From an uncultured Duncaniella sp. (GTDB lineage Bacteria; Bacteroidota; Bacteroidia; Bacteroidales; Muribaculaceae): a DNA stretch of 31,641 bases. The notes beneath the pieces were generated by a model, which ran no database searches, was not told the origin of the DNA, and saw only the letters and a program-made list of their open reading frames with translations. Where the stretch lies: assembly GCA_910588795.1 (NCBI GenBank), contig CAJURI010000026.1:1-31641 (forward strand), in the 5' to 3' direction. The position numbers and the translations under genes were made by a program. Shown here one piece after another: positions 1 to 7,795 of the stretch. The stretch's first letter is position 1. The number at the start of each line of letters is the position of its first letter.

Positions 1-79
1 TATATCAATTTTGCTCATGCGGCTTAGTATAAAATAATTTTTACGACTTACTTATTAGAAATAAGTTATTTTATGTCCG

Positions 80-110
80 CAAAGGTAACAAATTAAAATT
101 ATTTCAGCAA
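80..110 (-). promoter_or_regulatory. Bacteroidota-type promoter reading out of the left edge
   Basis: On the minus strand a TACCTTTG box (80-87) matches the Bacteroidota -7 consensus TAnnTTTG. A TTG (108-110) lies exactly 20 nt upstream, as expected for the -33 element. Transcription would run left and out of the window, so the gene served is not visible. Positions 111-207, between this promoter and the stop of the next gene, hold nothing else I recognise. Confidence 0.6.
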
Positions 111-207
111 CTTTTATTGGAGGGTTTACAATAAGAGTCATTCCTGCAGTCATCCGAGGATTCTATGCGTCAGGCCTATATCAGGTTTATAGATGTGGAT
201 ACCACTG

Positions 208-864
208 TCACTTTGTGTGCACTATGATAGCACCGTTAGACCCTCCGGCTCCATATATGCCGGCTTCCTTCAGCACCTCCACATAGTCAACGTCATTGAG
301 GCTTATGCCGTCAAAGTCCGGCACCACCATACCGTTCAGCACAAGCACAGGCATACCACTGTCCGTTATGCTGCGCGTGCCACGCATGCTGACATCCAGC
401 GAAGCACCATTCCCCCCGCCGCCTGTTATATTCAGTCCGGGCACGCGTCCCTGAAGGGATTCTATCACAGTGCGGTAGCCGCTCTTGCGCAATTCGTCGC
501 CCGAAATATAATTGCTTACTCCGGTATCTATATACTTATATTCCTTATGATCGAACACATACGCCCTGTCATCCACCAGACACCAGAAATCGCCATTGAA
601 ATTCTTATACAGCTTCTTTACATTCCTGAACGGGAAATTCACAAAATCATATCCGTCATAACGGTAAAGTCCGTTGGATGTTGCCAGCCATATATAGCCG
701 AACTCATCCTCCATGACCTTGTTTATCTCACGCACACCCGCAGTGAAATCATCGAAAGTACGTATCTCGCATCTTGGCACAGCATATGCGCCGACGCAAG
801 CACACAACATCGCGACGAACACCACTAAATGTCTTATATATATTGAAATGCAAAGATTATTCAT
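208..864 (-). CDS. Exported propeller-segment/TonB-plug fusion protein without a barrel
   Basis: This is a 218-residue protein with a Sec-type signal (about residues 1-28, ending near AYA). Residues 33-80 resemble one blade of the two-component-regulator propeller family, with the core EFGYIWLATSNGLYRYDG. From about 119 to the end it matches a TonB-dependent receptor plug of the SusC/RagA type. The matching parts are the LQGRVPGLNI segment, the MRGTRSI segment, VDYVEVLKEAGIYG, and a final SNGAIIVHTK that resembles the usual ANGVILITTK motif at the end of SusC plugs. The protein stops exactly there, so no beta-barrel follows. It has its own promoter (914-944) and no operon partner in view. It may be a periplasmic soluble plug or a decayed receptor. 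The open frame, signal peptide and promoter favour an expressed gene. Function unknown. Confidence 0.75.
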   Translation of the reverse strand: MNNLCISIYIRHLVVFVAMLCACVGAYAVPRCEIRTFDDFTAGVREINKVMEDEFGYIWLATSNGLYRYDGYDFVNFPFRNVKKLYKNFNGDFWCLVDDRAYVFDHKEYKYIDTGVSNYISGDELRKSGYRTVIESLQGRVPGLNITGGGGNGASLDVSMRGTRSITDSGMPVLVLNGMVVPDFDGISLNDVDYVEVLKEAGIYGAGGSNGAIIVHTK

Positions 865-913
865 GGTAGTTTCATACCTGTACGATTGACATACAGATGA
901 AATGACATCAACA

Positions 914-944
914 CAAAGGTAATGAATTTATAGCAGCTTTCCAA
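914..944 (-). promoter_or_regulatory. Promoter of the propeller-plug gene
   Basis: On the minus strand TACCTTTG (914-921) is preceded at exactly 20 nt by TTG (942-944), the Bacteroidota -7/-33 arrangement. The transcript would start near 907, giving a 5' untranslated region of about 40 nt before the ATG ending at 864. The rest of the 865-1169 gap separates this gene from the divergent efflux operon. It is AT-rich, and I see no convincing plus-strand promoter for the efflux genes in it. Confidence 0.65.
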
Positions 945-1169
945 CCAATTTAACATTAAAATCTGTCTCATGATCTACTCTATGAGCAGGTAAAGTACTA
1001 AACAGGAGCAATCTGTCTGCAAATTCGGAATATCTGTCCATAATTTCCATTTATCCAATCGACACAACTGAATCTATGAACTTTTTACAGGCTCCGAATG
1101 TTAAATTTAAGATTTTGATTGTTAAAGAGTTCATCATATTGTTTATCATTATCAAAATAACATTTGATC

Positions 1170-2393
1170 ATGCATAATAGCCACAATACTTTACGTAGCG
1201 CAAAATTCTGGATCGCCATAGCCATAATAGTAATCGCAACCGGAATCATCCTGTTCTTCTCTTTGCGTCGCAAAACGGTAGAGAGTGTACTACCTACGGT
1301 AGAGGTAGAGACCGTAACCACCGAAAATGTGAATATCTACGGAGAATATGTAGGCAAGATAAGAGCCCAGCAGTTTGTAGAAATACATGCCCGCGTGGAA
1401 GGGTATCTTGAAAACATGCTTTTTAAAGAAGGCTCATATATCCAGAAAGGGCAGACACTGTTTGTCATAGATCCGAAGCTGTACAAAGCCAACGCAGACA
1501 AGGCACGTGCACAGGTCAACAAGGCGCGCGCCAACAAACAGAAAGCTGAGCGCGATCTCAACCGTATCAAGCCGCTATATGCACATAATGCCGCCTCACA
1601 GCTTGATCTTGACAACGCCACCGCAGCCTATGAGATAGCCAAGGCCGACCTCGCAGTGAGCGAGGCCGACCTCACACAGGCTCAGATGACTCTCGGCTAC
1701 ACGCGTGTGACCTCCCCGATATCGGGCTACATATCCGAGCGTGTGGCCGACATAGGGACGCTCGTTGGCCCGGGCGGCGGGAAATCATTGCTCGCAACCG
1801 TGGTCAAAAGCGACACTGTGAGAGTGGATTTCTCCATGACCGCCCTCGACTATCTGCGCAGCAAGGACCGCAATGTCAATCTCGGGAGCAATGACCCGAC
1901 CCGCAAGTGGAACTCGTTTGTGACAATCACTCTCGCCGACGGCTCGGTATATCCCCATCGCGGACTTGTGGACTTCGCCGACCCTCAGGTCGATCCCAAG
2001 ACCGGGACATTCTCGGTGCGTGCCGAGATGCCAAACCCTGACCGCAGCCTGCTCCCGGGAGAGTTCACAAAAGTGAAAGTGCTGCTCGACGTGAGGGAAC
2101 AGGCCATAGAAATCCCCAACAAATCGATGGTGATAGAGAAAGGAGGAGCGTACGTGTACGTAGTGCGCCCCGACAGTGTGGTAGAGAAACGCTTCATAGA
2201 ACTGGGTCCTCAGGCCGGCAACAACACCATAGTCGAACGCGGGCTGGCAAAAGGTGAAAAGATAGTGGTGGAAGGATACCATAAACTCTCTCACGGAATG
2301 AAGGTCAATCCTGTCACCGTCCCAGACAAAAAGGATGAGACAGGGGCCGGACCATCACAGGCTGACAACGCCAACAATGGAAAGGAGGGATGA
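1170..2393 (+). CDS. RND efflux periplasmic adaptor (membrane fusion protein, AcrA/MexA family)
   Basis: This is the periplasmic adaptor of a tripartite efflux pump, linking the inner-membrane transporter to the outer-membrane channel. Residues 11-33 form a hydrophobic anchor, not a lipobox, so it is probably held by a transmembrane helix. Next come a biotinyl-lipoyl-like half (HARVEGYLENMLFKEGSYI, about 73-91), an alanine-rich helical hairpin rich in K/R/A (about 103-165), the second lipoyl half (TRVTSPISGYISERV), and a beta-barrel domain containing the LLPGEFTKVKV motif. The length (407 residues) is normal. I take the ATG at 1170; a TTG two codons upstream gives a slightly longer frame but is unlikely. 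The stop is 1 nt from the next ATG, so the genes are surely co-transcribed. Confidence 0.93.
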   Translation: MHNSHNTLRSAKFWIAIAIIVIATGIILFFSLRRKTVESVLPTVEVETVTTENVNIYGEYVGKIRAQQFVEIHARVEGYLENMLFKEGSYIQKGQTLFVIDPKLYKANADKARAQVNKARANKQKAERDLNRIKPLYAHNAASQLDLDNATAAYEIAKADLAVSEADLTQAQMTLGYTRVTSPISGYISERVADIGTLVGPGGGKSLLATVVKSDTVRVDFSMTALDYLRSKDRNVNLGSNDPTRKWNSFVTITLADGSVYPHRGLVDFADPQVDPKTGTFSVRAEMPNPDRSLLPGEFTKVKVLLDVREQAIEIPNKSMVIEKGGAYVYVVRPDSVVEKRFIELGPQAGNNTIVERGLAKGEKIVVEGYHKLSHGMKVNPVTVPDKKDETGAGPSQADNANNGKEG

Positions 2394-2394
2394 C

Positions 2395-5300
2395 ATGAAG
2401 CGTAATTTCTTTCTGGAACATCCAGTATTCTCGATAGTCATATCCATCGTCATATTCATAATCGGCGGCATAGGTCTGGCAATGCTTCCGGTTGACCAAT
2501 ACCCGCAGATCGTTCCACCTGTGGTAAAGATAACTGCCTCATATCCCGGAGCTGATGCCCAGACTGTGACCCAGGCTGTCGCCACCCCTATCGAACAGGA
2601 ACTCAACGGCACGCCGGGCATGATATACATGTCATCGACAAGCTCCAACTCAGGAGGCTTCTCGGCTCTCGTCACTTTCGACATAGACACTGATCCGGAA
2701 CTCGCAGCCGTGGATATACAGAACCGTGTGAAAAAGGCTGAGTCACGTCTTCCAGCCGAAGTGGTGCAGAACGGCATATCCGTATCGAAGGAGACAGCAA
2801 GCCGCCTTATGACCATCACAATACTCTCGTCCGATCCGAAGTTTGACGAGGTGTATCTGAGCAACTACACCACACTGAATGTCCTCGATCCACTCCGCCG
2901 AATTCCCGGAGTGGGAAGCGTGAGCAATGTCGGAAGCCGATATTATGCAATGCAGATATGGGTGTCGCCCGACAAGCTTGCCGATCTCGGGCTGACTGTC
3001 AAGGACATACAGTCGGCACTCAAGGACCAGAACCGCGAATCGGCAGCCGGAGTACTCGGACAGGCACCTGCCACAGGCATAGACCTGACAATGCCTATCA
3101 TAGCCCGGGGAAGGCTCTCTACCGTGGCGGAATTCGAGGACATAGTCATACGCGCCGACGCCAACGGATCGATAATACGGCTCAAGGACGTTGCCAGAGT
3201 GTCACTTGAAGCCTCAAGCTACTCCACCGAGAGCGGGATCAACGGGGGCAACGCCGCCGTGCTCAATATCAACATGCTTCCGGGATCCAATGCAATGGAA
3301 GTGGCCGACGCTATCAAAAAAGAGATGGAGATCATTGCCAAGGGGTTTCCCGAAGGGATCACTTACGAGATCCCCTTCGACATGACCACGTATATCTCTG
3401 AGTCAATCCATCACGTGTACCGCACATTCTTCGAGGCTCTTGTGCTTGTGATCCTGGTCGTGTTCCTGTCGCTGCAGAACTGGCGTTCGACACTCATTCC
3501 AGTCATAGCCGTACCCATCTCGCTTGTGGGGACATTCGGTGTGATGCTTATATTCGGATTCTCGCTCAATATGCTCACGTTGCTGGGGCTGATCCTTGCC
3601 ATAGGTATAGTAGTGGACGATGCCATAGTGGTGGTAGAGAATGTCGACCGCATAATGAACACCGAGCGGCTCTCCCCTTACGAGGCCACCGCCAAAGCCA
3701 TGGGCAACCTCAGCAGCGCGCTCATAGCAATGTCGCTTGTTCTCTGCGCCGTGTTCATCCCGGTGAGCTTTCTCCCCGGAATCACCGGACAGCTTTACCG
3801 CCAGTTCACCATCACCATTGCTGTATCGGTGATAATATCCACAGTAGTGGCACTCACTCTCTCCCCCGTGATGTGTGCCAAACTGTTACGTCCGGCGTCA
3901 CACAAAAAGAAGGCAAGAGTGTTCCGTCTCATCAATCTGTGGCTCACGCGTGGCAACAGTTTCTATTGCCGCATGATACGCAAGGCCCTCTCCCGTCCAA
4001 AACGCATGTATGTGGCATTCGGGATGATACTTATATTCATATGGCTTATGGACAGCCTTATGCCTCGGAGCTTCATGTCGCAGGAGGATCAGGGATATTT
4101 CACCGTGGAACTTGAACTTCCCGAGGGCGCGACAATAGAGCGAAGCCGTGAAGTGACCGAACGCACCATAGACTATCTCATGGACGACCCCGATGTGGAG
4201 TATGTGCTCAATGTCACTGGTTCATCGCCGAGGGTAGGCACCAATCCGGCCCACGCACAGCTCACGGTAATACTCAAGCCTTGGGACGAACGCTCCACCG
4301 AGAATATCTCAAAGATACGCGAGAGGGTACGTGAGCATCTGTCGGCCTACCCCGAGAGCGAAGTATTCATCTTCTCTCCCGCCATCATCCCCGGGTTAGG
4401 CTCGTCAGGAGGCTTTGAAATGGTGCTCGAAGCGCGCGGAGATGCCTCCTACAGCGATCTGCAACAAGCCGTCGACACCCTTAAGCACTATGCGGCCATG
4501 TGTCCGGAGATCTCGGGACTTTCGACATCCATGCAGGCTGACATACCCAAACTGTATTTCGATGTGGACCGTGACCAGGCAAAAATGCAGGGGATACCGG
4601 TAAGCGACATCTTCTCGACAATGAAAGCGTTCACCGGATCCATATATGTCAACGACTTCAATATGTTCAACCGCATATACCGTGTGTATATCCAGGCCGA
4701 AGCCCCCTACAGGTCCAACAAGGAGAATCTCAACCTGTTCTTCGTGCGCGGAGCCAACAATGCCATGGTGCCCATATCATCGCTCGGCACATCTCACTTC
4801 ACCACCGGCCCGGGCACCATGGCGAGATTCAACATGTTCAATTCGGCGACAATCTCAGGAGAAGCCTCCAACGGCTATAGCACAGGCCAGGCAATGGCGG
4901 CACTCGAAGAGATAGTGCGGACAAAACTGCCCGAGAACATCGGCGTGGAATGGAGCGGACTCTCTTATCAGGAGAAACATGAGAACGGCAACACCGGACT
5001 GGTGCTCGGTCTCGCATTCCTGTTCGTGTTCCTGTTCCTCGCCGCCCAGTACGAAAGCTGGAGCGTGCCCATGGCCGTGATACTGTCACTCCCGATAGCC
5101 GGCATAGGCGCATATCTCGGCATATGGATATGCGGACTTGAAAACAACATCTACTTCCAGATAGGCCTGGTGATGCTTGTGGGACTCGTCGCTAAGAACG
5201 CCATCCTTATCGTGGAGTTTGCCAAGGAGGAGGTCGACAAAGGTGCCGATGCCGTACAAGCCGCACTCACAGCCGCCCGACTCCGCTTCCGCCCCATAGT

Positions 5301-5526
5301 CATGACCTCACTGGCATTCATGCTCGGACTGCTCCCGCTGCTTTTCGCCTCAGGGCCAGGCTCTGCCGCACGGCGTGACATAGGCACAGGGGTATTCTTC
5401 GGCATGCTGGTGGCCATCACAGCCGGCATAGTGTTCGTGCCGTTCTTCTTCGTAGCCATCGACAAGCTCAAACGTCGGCGCATACTACGCCTGCCCTCAC
5501 CCAAACGTCTGTTAAAAAAACTATGA
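2395..5526 (+). CDS. RND multidrug efflux transporter, HAE1 family (AcrB/MexB type)
   Basis: This is the inner-membrane proton-driven pump of the tripartite system. It has 1043 residues, normal for HAE1. It starts MKRNFFLEHPVFSIVISIVI, the usual TM1 opening. TM4 carries the proton-relay pair D408-D409 in GIVVDDAIVVVENVDR, and TM10 carries K934 in LVAKNAILIVEF, matching the essential AcrB residues. Two large periplasmic loops and the two-fold internal repeat are present. An in-frame start at 2335 would overlap the adaptor gene by about 60 nt and add an N-terminus unlike the family, so I chose 2395. The 3' end overlaps the outer-membrane factor by ATGA. Substrate cannot be read from sequence; bile salts, dyes or antibiotics are typical for homologues. 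Confidence 0.95.
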   Translation: MKRNFFLEHPVFSIVISIVIFIIGGIGLAMLPVDQYPQIVPPVVKITASYPGADAQTVTQAVATPIEQELNGTPGMIYMSSTSSNSGGFSALVTFDIDTDPELAAVDIQNRVKKAESRLPAEVVQNGISVSKETASRLMTITILSSDPKFDEVYLSNYTTLNVLDPLRRIPGVGSVSNVGSRYYAMQIWVSPDKLADLGLTVKDIQSALKDQNRESAAGVLGQAPATGIDLTMPIIARGRLSTVAEFEDIVIRADANGSIIRLKDVARVSLEASSYSTESGINGGNAAVLNINMLPGSNAMEVADAIKKEMEIIAKGFPEGITYEIPFDMTTYISESIHHVYRTFFEALVLVILVVFLSLQNWRSTLIPVIAVPISLVGTFGVMLIFGFSLNMLTLLGLILAIGIVVDDAIVVVENVDRIMNTERLSPYEATAKAMGNLSSALIAMSLVLCAVFIPVSFLPGITGQLYRQFTITIAVSVIISTVVALTLSPVMCAKLLRPASHKKKARVFRLINLWLTRGNSFYCRMIRKALSRPKRMYVAFGMILIFIWLMDSLMPRSFMSQEDQGYFTVELELPEGATIERSREVTERTIDYLMDDPDVEYVLNVTGSSPRVGTNPAHAQLTVILKPWDERSTENISKIRERVREHLSAYPESEVFIFSPAIIPGLGSSGGFEMVLEARGDASYSDLQQAVDTLKHYAAMCPEISGLSTSMQADIPKLYFDVDRDQAKMQGIPVSDIFSTMKAFTGSIYVNDFNMFNRIYRVYIQAEAPYRSNKENLNLFFVRGANNAMVPISSLGTSHFTTGPGTMARFNMFNSATISGEASNGYSTGQAMAALEEIVRTKLPENIGVEWSGLSYQEKHENGNTGLVLGLAFLFVFLFLAAQYESWSVPMAVILSLPIAGIGAYLGIWICGLENNIYFQIGLVMLVGLVAKNAILIVEFAKEEVDKGADAVQAALTAARLRFRPIVMTSLAFMLGLLPLLFASGPGSAARRDIGTGVFFGMLVAITAGIVFVPFFFVAIDKLKRRRILRLPSPKRLLKKL

Positions 5527-6944
5527 ATGCAATGAAAACCGCTCACACCATACTGTCAGCAGCCGCACTGCTTATCCTCAGCTCATGTTCAGGCGTAAAG
5601 GGCCTGCAGAAGCCAGAAATCTCAATGCCTGCGGCATATGCCTCCGAATTGCCTGACGACTCTCTGACCATAGCCGACATGACCTGGTGGGAATTCTATG
5701 CCGACGAGCCATTACGCAAGATAATATCCCGCACTCTCGAAAACAACCGCGATCTGCTCAAGGCGGCCGCCCGTGTAGAACAGATGAGACAGCTGTACGG
5801 AATCGAGAAAGTAAACCTCACGCCTGAAATGACAGGCACTCTCAGTGCCGACCACGAGACCACCGATTACGGAGGCAAAAGCACAAAAAAAGATCCTGAA
5901 TACGACCTAAAAGTATCAGTGGGATGGGAAGTGAACCTGTGGGGTGCACTCTCCTGGGCACGCCGACAGAGCGGAGCCAGATATCTCGCATCGGTCGAAG
6001 ACATGAGAGCAATGCGCATGATCCTCGTAGCAGAAGTCGCAGAAGCTTACTTCCGTCTTATAGCGCTCGACAATGAACTGGATATCGTGAAGCAGACACT
6101 TGTGACACGCAAGGAATCACTCGAACAGGCCCGACTGCGGTTTGAAGGCGGACTGACCTCCGAGACCGTATATCAACAGGCAAAAGTGGAATATGCATCG
6201 ACAGCATCACTTGTCCCTAACCTCGAACGCCAGATATCAGTGGCACGCAACGCCATAACCCTGCTCATGGGTGAATATCCCGCCGAGGAGCTGGAACGCT
6301 CCACACTTTATCTCAACGAGACTCTTCCCGCCAAGCTGCCAATAGGGATCCCGTCAACACTGCTGAAACGCAGACCTGACGTGCGCGCCGCCGAACAGTC
6401 GCTTGCCGAGGCCATGGCCGGAGTCGGGCTTTCATATGCCGACCGCTTCCCACGTCTACGCATCACGCTTTCAGGCGGACTGGAAAATGACGAACTGTCC
6501 ACCTTCTTCAAGTCACCTTTCACATATGCACTCGGCTCTGTCACAGGCTCCATACTCGATTTCGGGCGCAAAAAGAAAAAATATCAGGCATCGATAGCCG
6601 CATACGAACAGGCCAGATACACGTATGAGCAGTCAGTGCTGCAGGCATTCAACGAAGTGAACAATGCCATAGTCAGCTACAGGCGCGTATATGAGGCAGC
6701 CGCACTCAAGGCCGATCTCCGCAACGCCGCAAGCAAATATGTGCAGCTCGCCCACGTGCAATACAAAGGTGGCACACTCAATTACATTGACGTGCTCGAC
6801 GCCCAACGCCGCTACTTTGACGCTCAGATAGGACTCAGCAACGCTCTTCGCGACGAATATCTCGCCGTAGTGGCTCTTTACAAGGCACTCGGAGGCGGAT
6901 GGAAAATACACCATGACACCGAGAACAATACCGGAGGATCATAA
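5523..6944 (+). CDS. Outer-membrane factor lipoprotein, NodT/OprM family
   Basis: This is the outer-membrane exit channel of the efflux pump, 473 residues. A lipoprotein signal ends at LLILSSCSG, so the mature N-terminus should be a lipidated Cys at about residue 23. Two repeats of long alpha-helical coiled coil with short strands follow, typical of TolC-like trimers. Examples are the stretch around AAARVEQMRQLYG, IPSTLLKRRPDVRAAEQ at the start of the second repeat, and the ending GGTLNYIDVLDAQRRYFDAQ, both family hallmarks. The ATG overlaps the pump stop codon (ATGA), and a second in-frame ATG lies three codons later. No clear hairpin terminator follows; the next gene begins 72 bp downstream and may be read from the same transcript. 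Confidence 0.93.
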   Translation: MNAMKTAHTILSAAALLILSSCSGVKGLQKPEISMPAAYASELPDDSLTIADMTWWEFYADEPLRKIISRTLENNRDLLKAAARVEQMRQLYGIEKVNLTPEMTGTLSADHETTDYGGKSTKKDPEYDLKVSVGWEVNLWGALSWARRQSGARYLASVEDMRAMRMILVAEVAEAYFRLIALDNELDIVKQTLVTRKESLEQARLRFEGGLTSETVYQQAKVEYASTASLVPNLERQISVARNAITLLMGEYPAEELERSTLYLNETLPAKLPIGIPSTLLKRRPDVRAAEQSLAEAMAGVGLSYADRFPRLRITLSGGLENDELSTFFKSPFTYALGSVTGSILDFGRKKKKYQASIAAYEQARYTYEQSVLQAFNEVNNAIVSYRRVYEAAALKADLRNAASKYVQLAHVQYKGGTLNYIDVLDAQRRYFDAQIGLSNALRDEYLAVVALYKALGGGWKIHHDTENNTGGS

Positions 6945-7016
6945 GTTATTAAATGTAGCAGGGTATGTGACAAGCATACACAGACCCTCCCCTAAAATAT
7001 TTTTATTTCCTGCATC

Positions 7017-7514
7017 ATGAAGAAGTTCTGGATATTCACCGCCATTGTAGCGGCATTCACATTGGCAGTGTGGATGTTTGCCGAACGTGTCGTGCGACGT
7101 ACCCCGGAACTCCATCCGCAACCTCATGTCACAGAGGTCCGCGGCATATCAGGCGGCCTGTCAATGTCAGACCTTAAAGGCAAGTATGTGCTTGTGAACT
7201 TTTGGGACTCGCATAACGCTGTTTCCCGTATAGCCGCCGGCGAATACGACCGCTTTTTCCGTGACAACAGACACCGCAACATCAGGCTACTGTCGGTAAA
7301 CACCGATGACAACCCTAAACTATTCGACGAGATAGTACGCCATGACGGTCTCGACTCGCTCACACAGTTCCACATACGCAATGTCAAGACCCGAGGTTTA
7401 TCTCCGGGCTACCACCCGGAGGGGGGCTACTCCTCCTATCTCATTGACCCCTCAGGCAATATCGTCGCTGTAAACCCGTCAGTACAGACGCTAAAAAAAA
7501 TCATATCCAAATGA
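7017..7514 (+). CDS. Membrane-anchored thioredoxin-fold protein lacking cysteines
   Basis: The protein has 165 residues, with an N-terminal hydrophobic anchor (about 4-22) and then a TlpA/ResA-like thioredoxin fold facing the periplasm. The signature strand KYVLVNFWDSHNAVSR (about 56-71) aligns with the family's VNFWASWCGPCR. The two redox cysteines are replaced by N67 and S70, and the protein contains no cysteine anywhere. The later GYSSYLIDPSGNIVAVNP segment fits the conserved strand pair, but the usual cis-proline is not evident. It therefore cannot act as a thiol oxidoreductase; a binding or scaffolding role is possible. It lies between the efflux operon and the trp promoter and shows no obvious link to either. 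Confidence 0.75.
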   Translation: MKKFWIFTAIVAAFTLAVWMFAERVVRRTPELHPQPHVTEVRGISGGLSMSDLKGKYVLVNFWDSHNAVSRIAAGEYDRFFRDNRHRNIRLLSVNTDDNPKLFDEIVRHDGLDSLTQFHIRNVKTRGLSPGYHPEGGYSSYLIDPSGNIVAVNPSVQTLKKIISK

Positions 7515-7520
7515 TTTTTT
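7495..7520 (+). terminator. AT-rich hairpin overlapping the thioredoxin-fold stop codon
   Basis: A run of A plus TCAT (7495-7504) pairs perfectly with ATGATTTTTT (7511-7520) across a 6-nt loop. This gives a 10-bp stem ending in a T run, and it overlaps the stop codon. The stem is low in GC, so it may be a weak terminator. Its position just before the trp promoter makes insulation of the trp operon a reasonable role. Confidence 0.4.
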
Positions 7521-7529
7521 CTAAAAATA

Positions 7530-7560
7530 TTGCATGTCTGAATTATAAATTATAACTTTG
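7530..7560 (+). promoter_or_regulatory. trp operon promoter
   Basis: TTG (7530-7532) and TAACTTTG (7553-7560) are separated by exactly 20 nt, the Bacteroidota -33/-7 pattern. Transcription would start near 7567, about 15 nt before the leader peptide ATG at 7581. The placement directly ahead of the attenuator supports it as the operon promoter. Confidence 0.7.
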
Positions 7561-7580
7561 CCAAAGAATTCAAGACAAAA

Positions 7581-7661
7581 ATGAGAAACTTGCTCAACAA
7601 TCAGAACTATTGGTGGCGCATCGGTAAAGATTATCGATGGCATTGTCGCACGCACCTGTAG
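7581..7661 (+). CDS. trpL: trp operon leader peptide
   Basis: This is a 26-codon open frame from ATG 7581 to TAG 7659-7661, too short for ordinary gene calling. Codons 10-12 read Tyr-Trp-Trp and codon 20 is again Trp. Three tryptophans in 26 residues is a strong enrichment. The Trp pair (7611-7616) sits immediately before the first strand of the attenuator hairpin, exactly where a stalled ribosome would mask it. No Shine-Dalgarno is visible, which is normal for this phylum. Ribosome stalling for lack of charged tRNA-Trp is the inferred role; the peptide itself probably has no other function. Confidence 0.8.
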   Translation: MRNLLNNQNYWWRIGKDYRWHCRTHL

Positions 7662-7736
7662 CAAGCTGACACACGAGCAACCCCAGTAAAATATATCATC
7701 CATGAGGAGCCATCGATAACATATCGGTGGCTCCTC
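7619..7736 (+). promoter_or_regulatory. trp attenuator with mutually exclusive hairpins
   Basis: Four pairing segments can be read. Segment 1 (7619-7627) and segment 2 (7631-7639) form a 9-bp stem with one G-U pair and a 3-nt loop. Segment 2 (7631-7641) is also perfectly complementary over 11 nt to segment 3 (7709-7719), giving an antiterminator. Segment 3 is part of the terminator stem with segment 4 (7723-7736). The 1:2 plus 3:4 state therefore ends transcription, while 2:3 permits it. A ribosome stalled at the tandem Trp codons 7611-7616 would cover segment 1 and free segment 2. This is the classic attenuation layout; the mechanism here is inferred from sequence. Confidence 0.8.
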
Positions 7737-7746
7737 TATTTTTTAT
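7704..7746 (+). terminator. Attenuator terminator hairpin
   Basis: GAGGAGCCA (7704-7712) pairs with TGGCTCCTC (7728-7736). The stem continues inward through a T-G wobble and CGAT/ATCG to a 5-nt loop, for 14 bp in total. A T-rich tract (7737-7746, TATTTTTTAT) follows. This is a strong intrinsic terminator lying 50 bp before trpB, so it must be controlled for the operon to be expressed. Confidence 0.88.
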
Positions 7747-7795
7747 ATCCAGTTTCAACCTATTATAACGATCGCCTGACAACGAATAATCAACA

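Noticed and set aside
193..828. 211-codon plus-strand open frame
   Set aside because: It is antisense to the propeller-plug gene, which has a signal peptide, motifs and a promoter; the plus frame is histidine-rich without family features.
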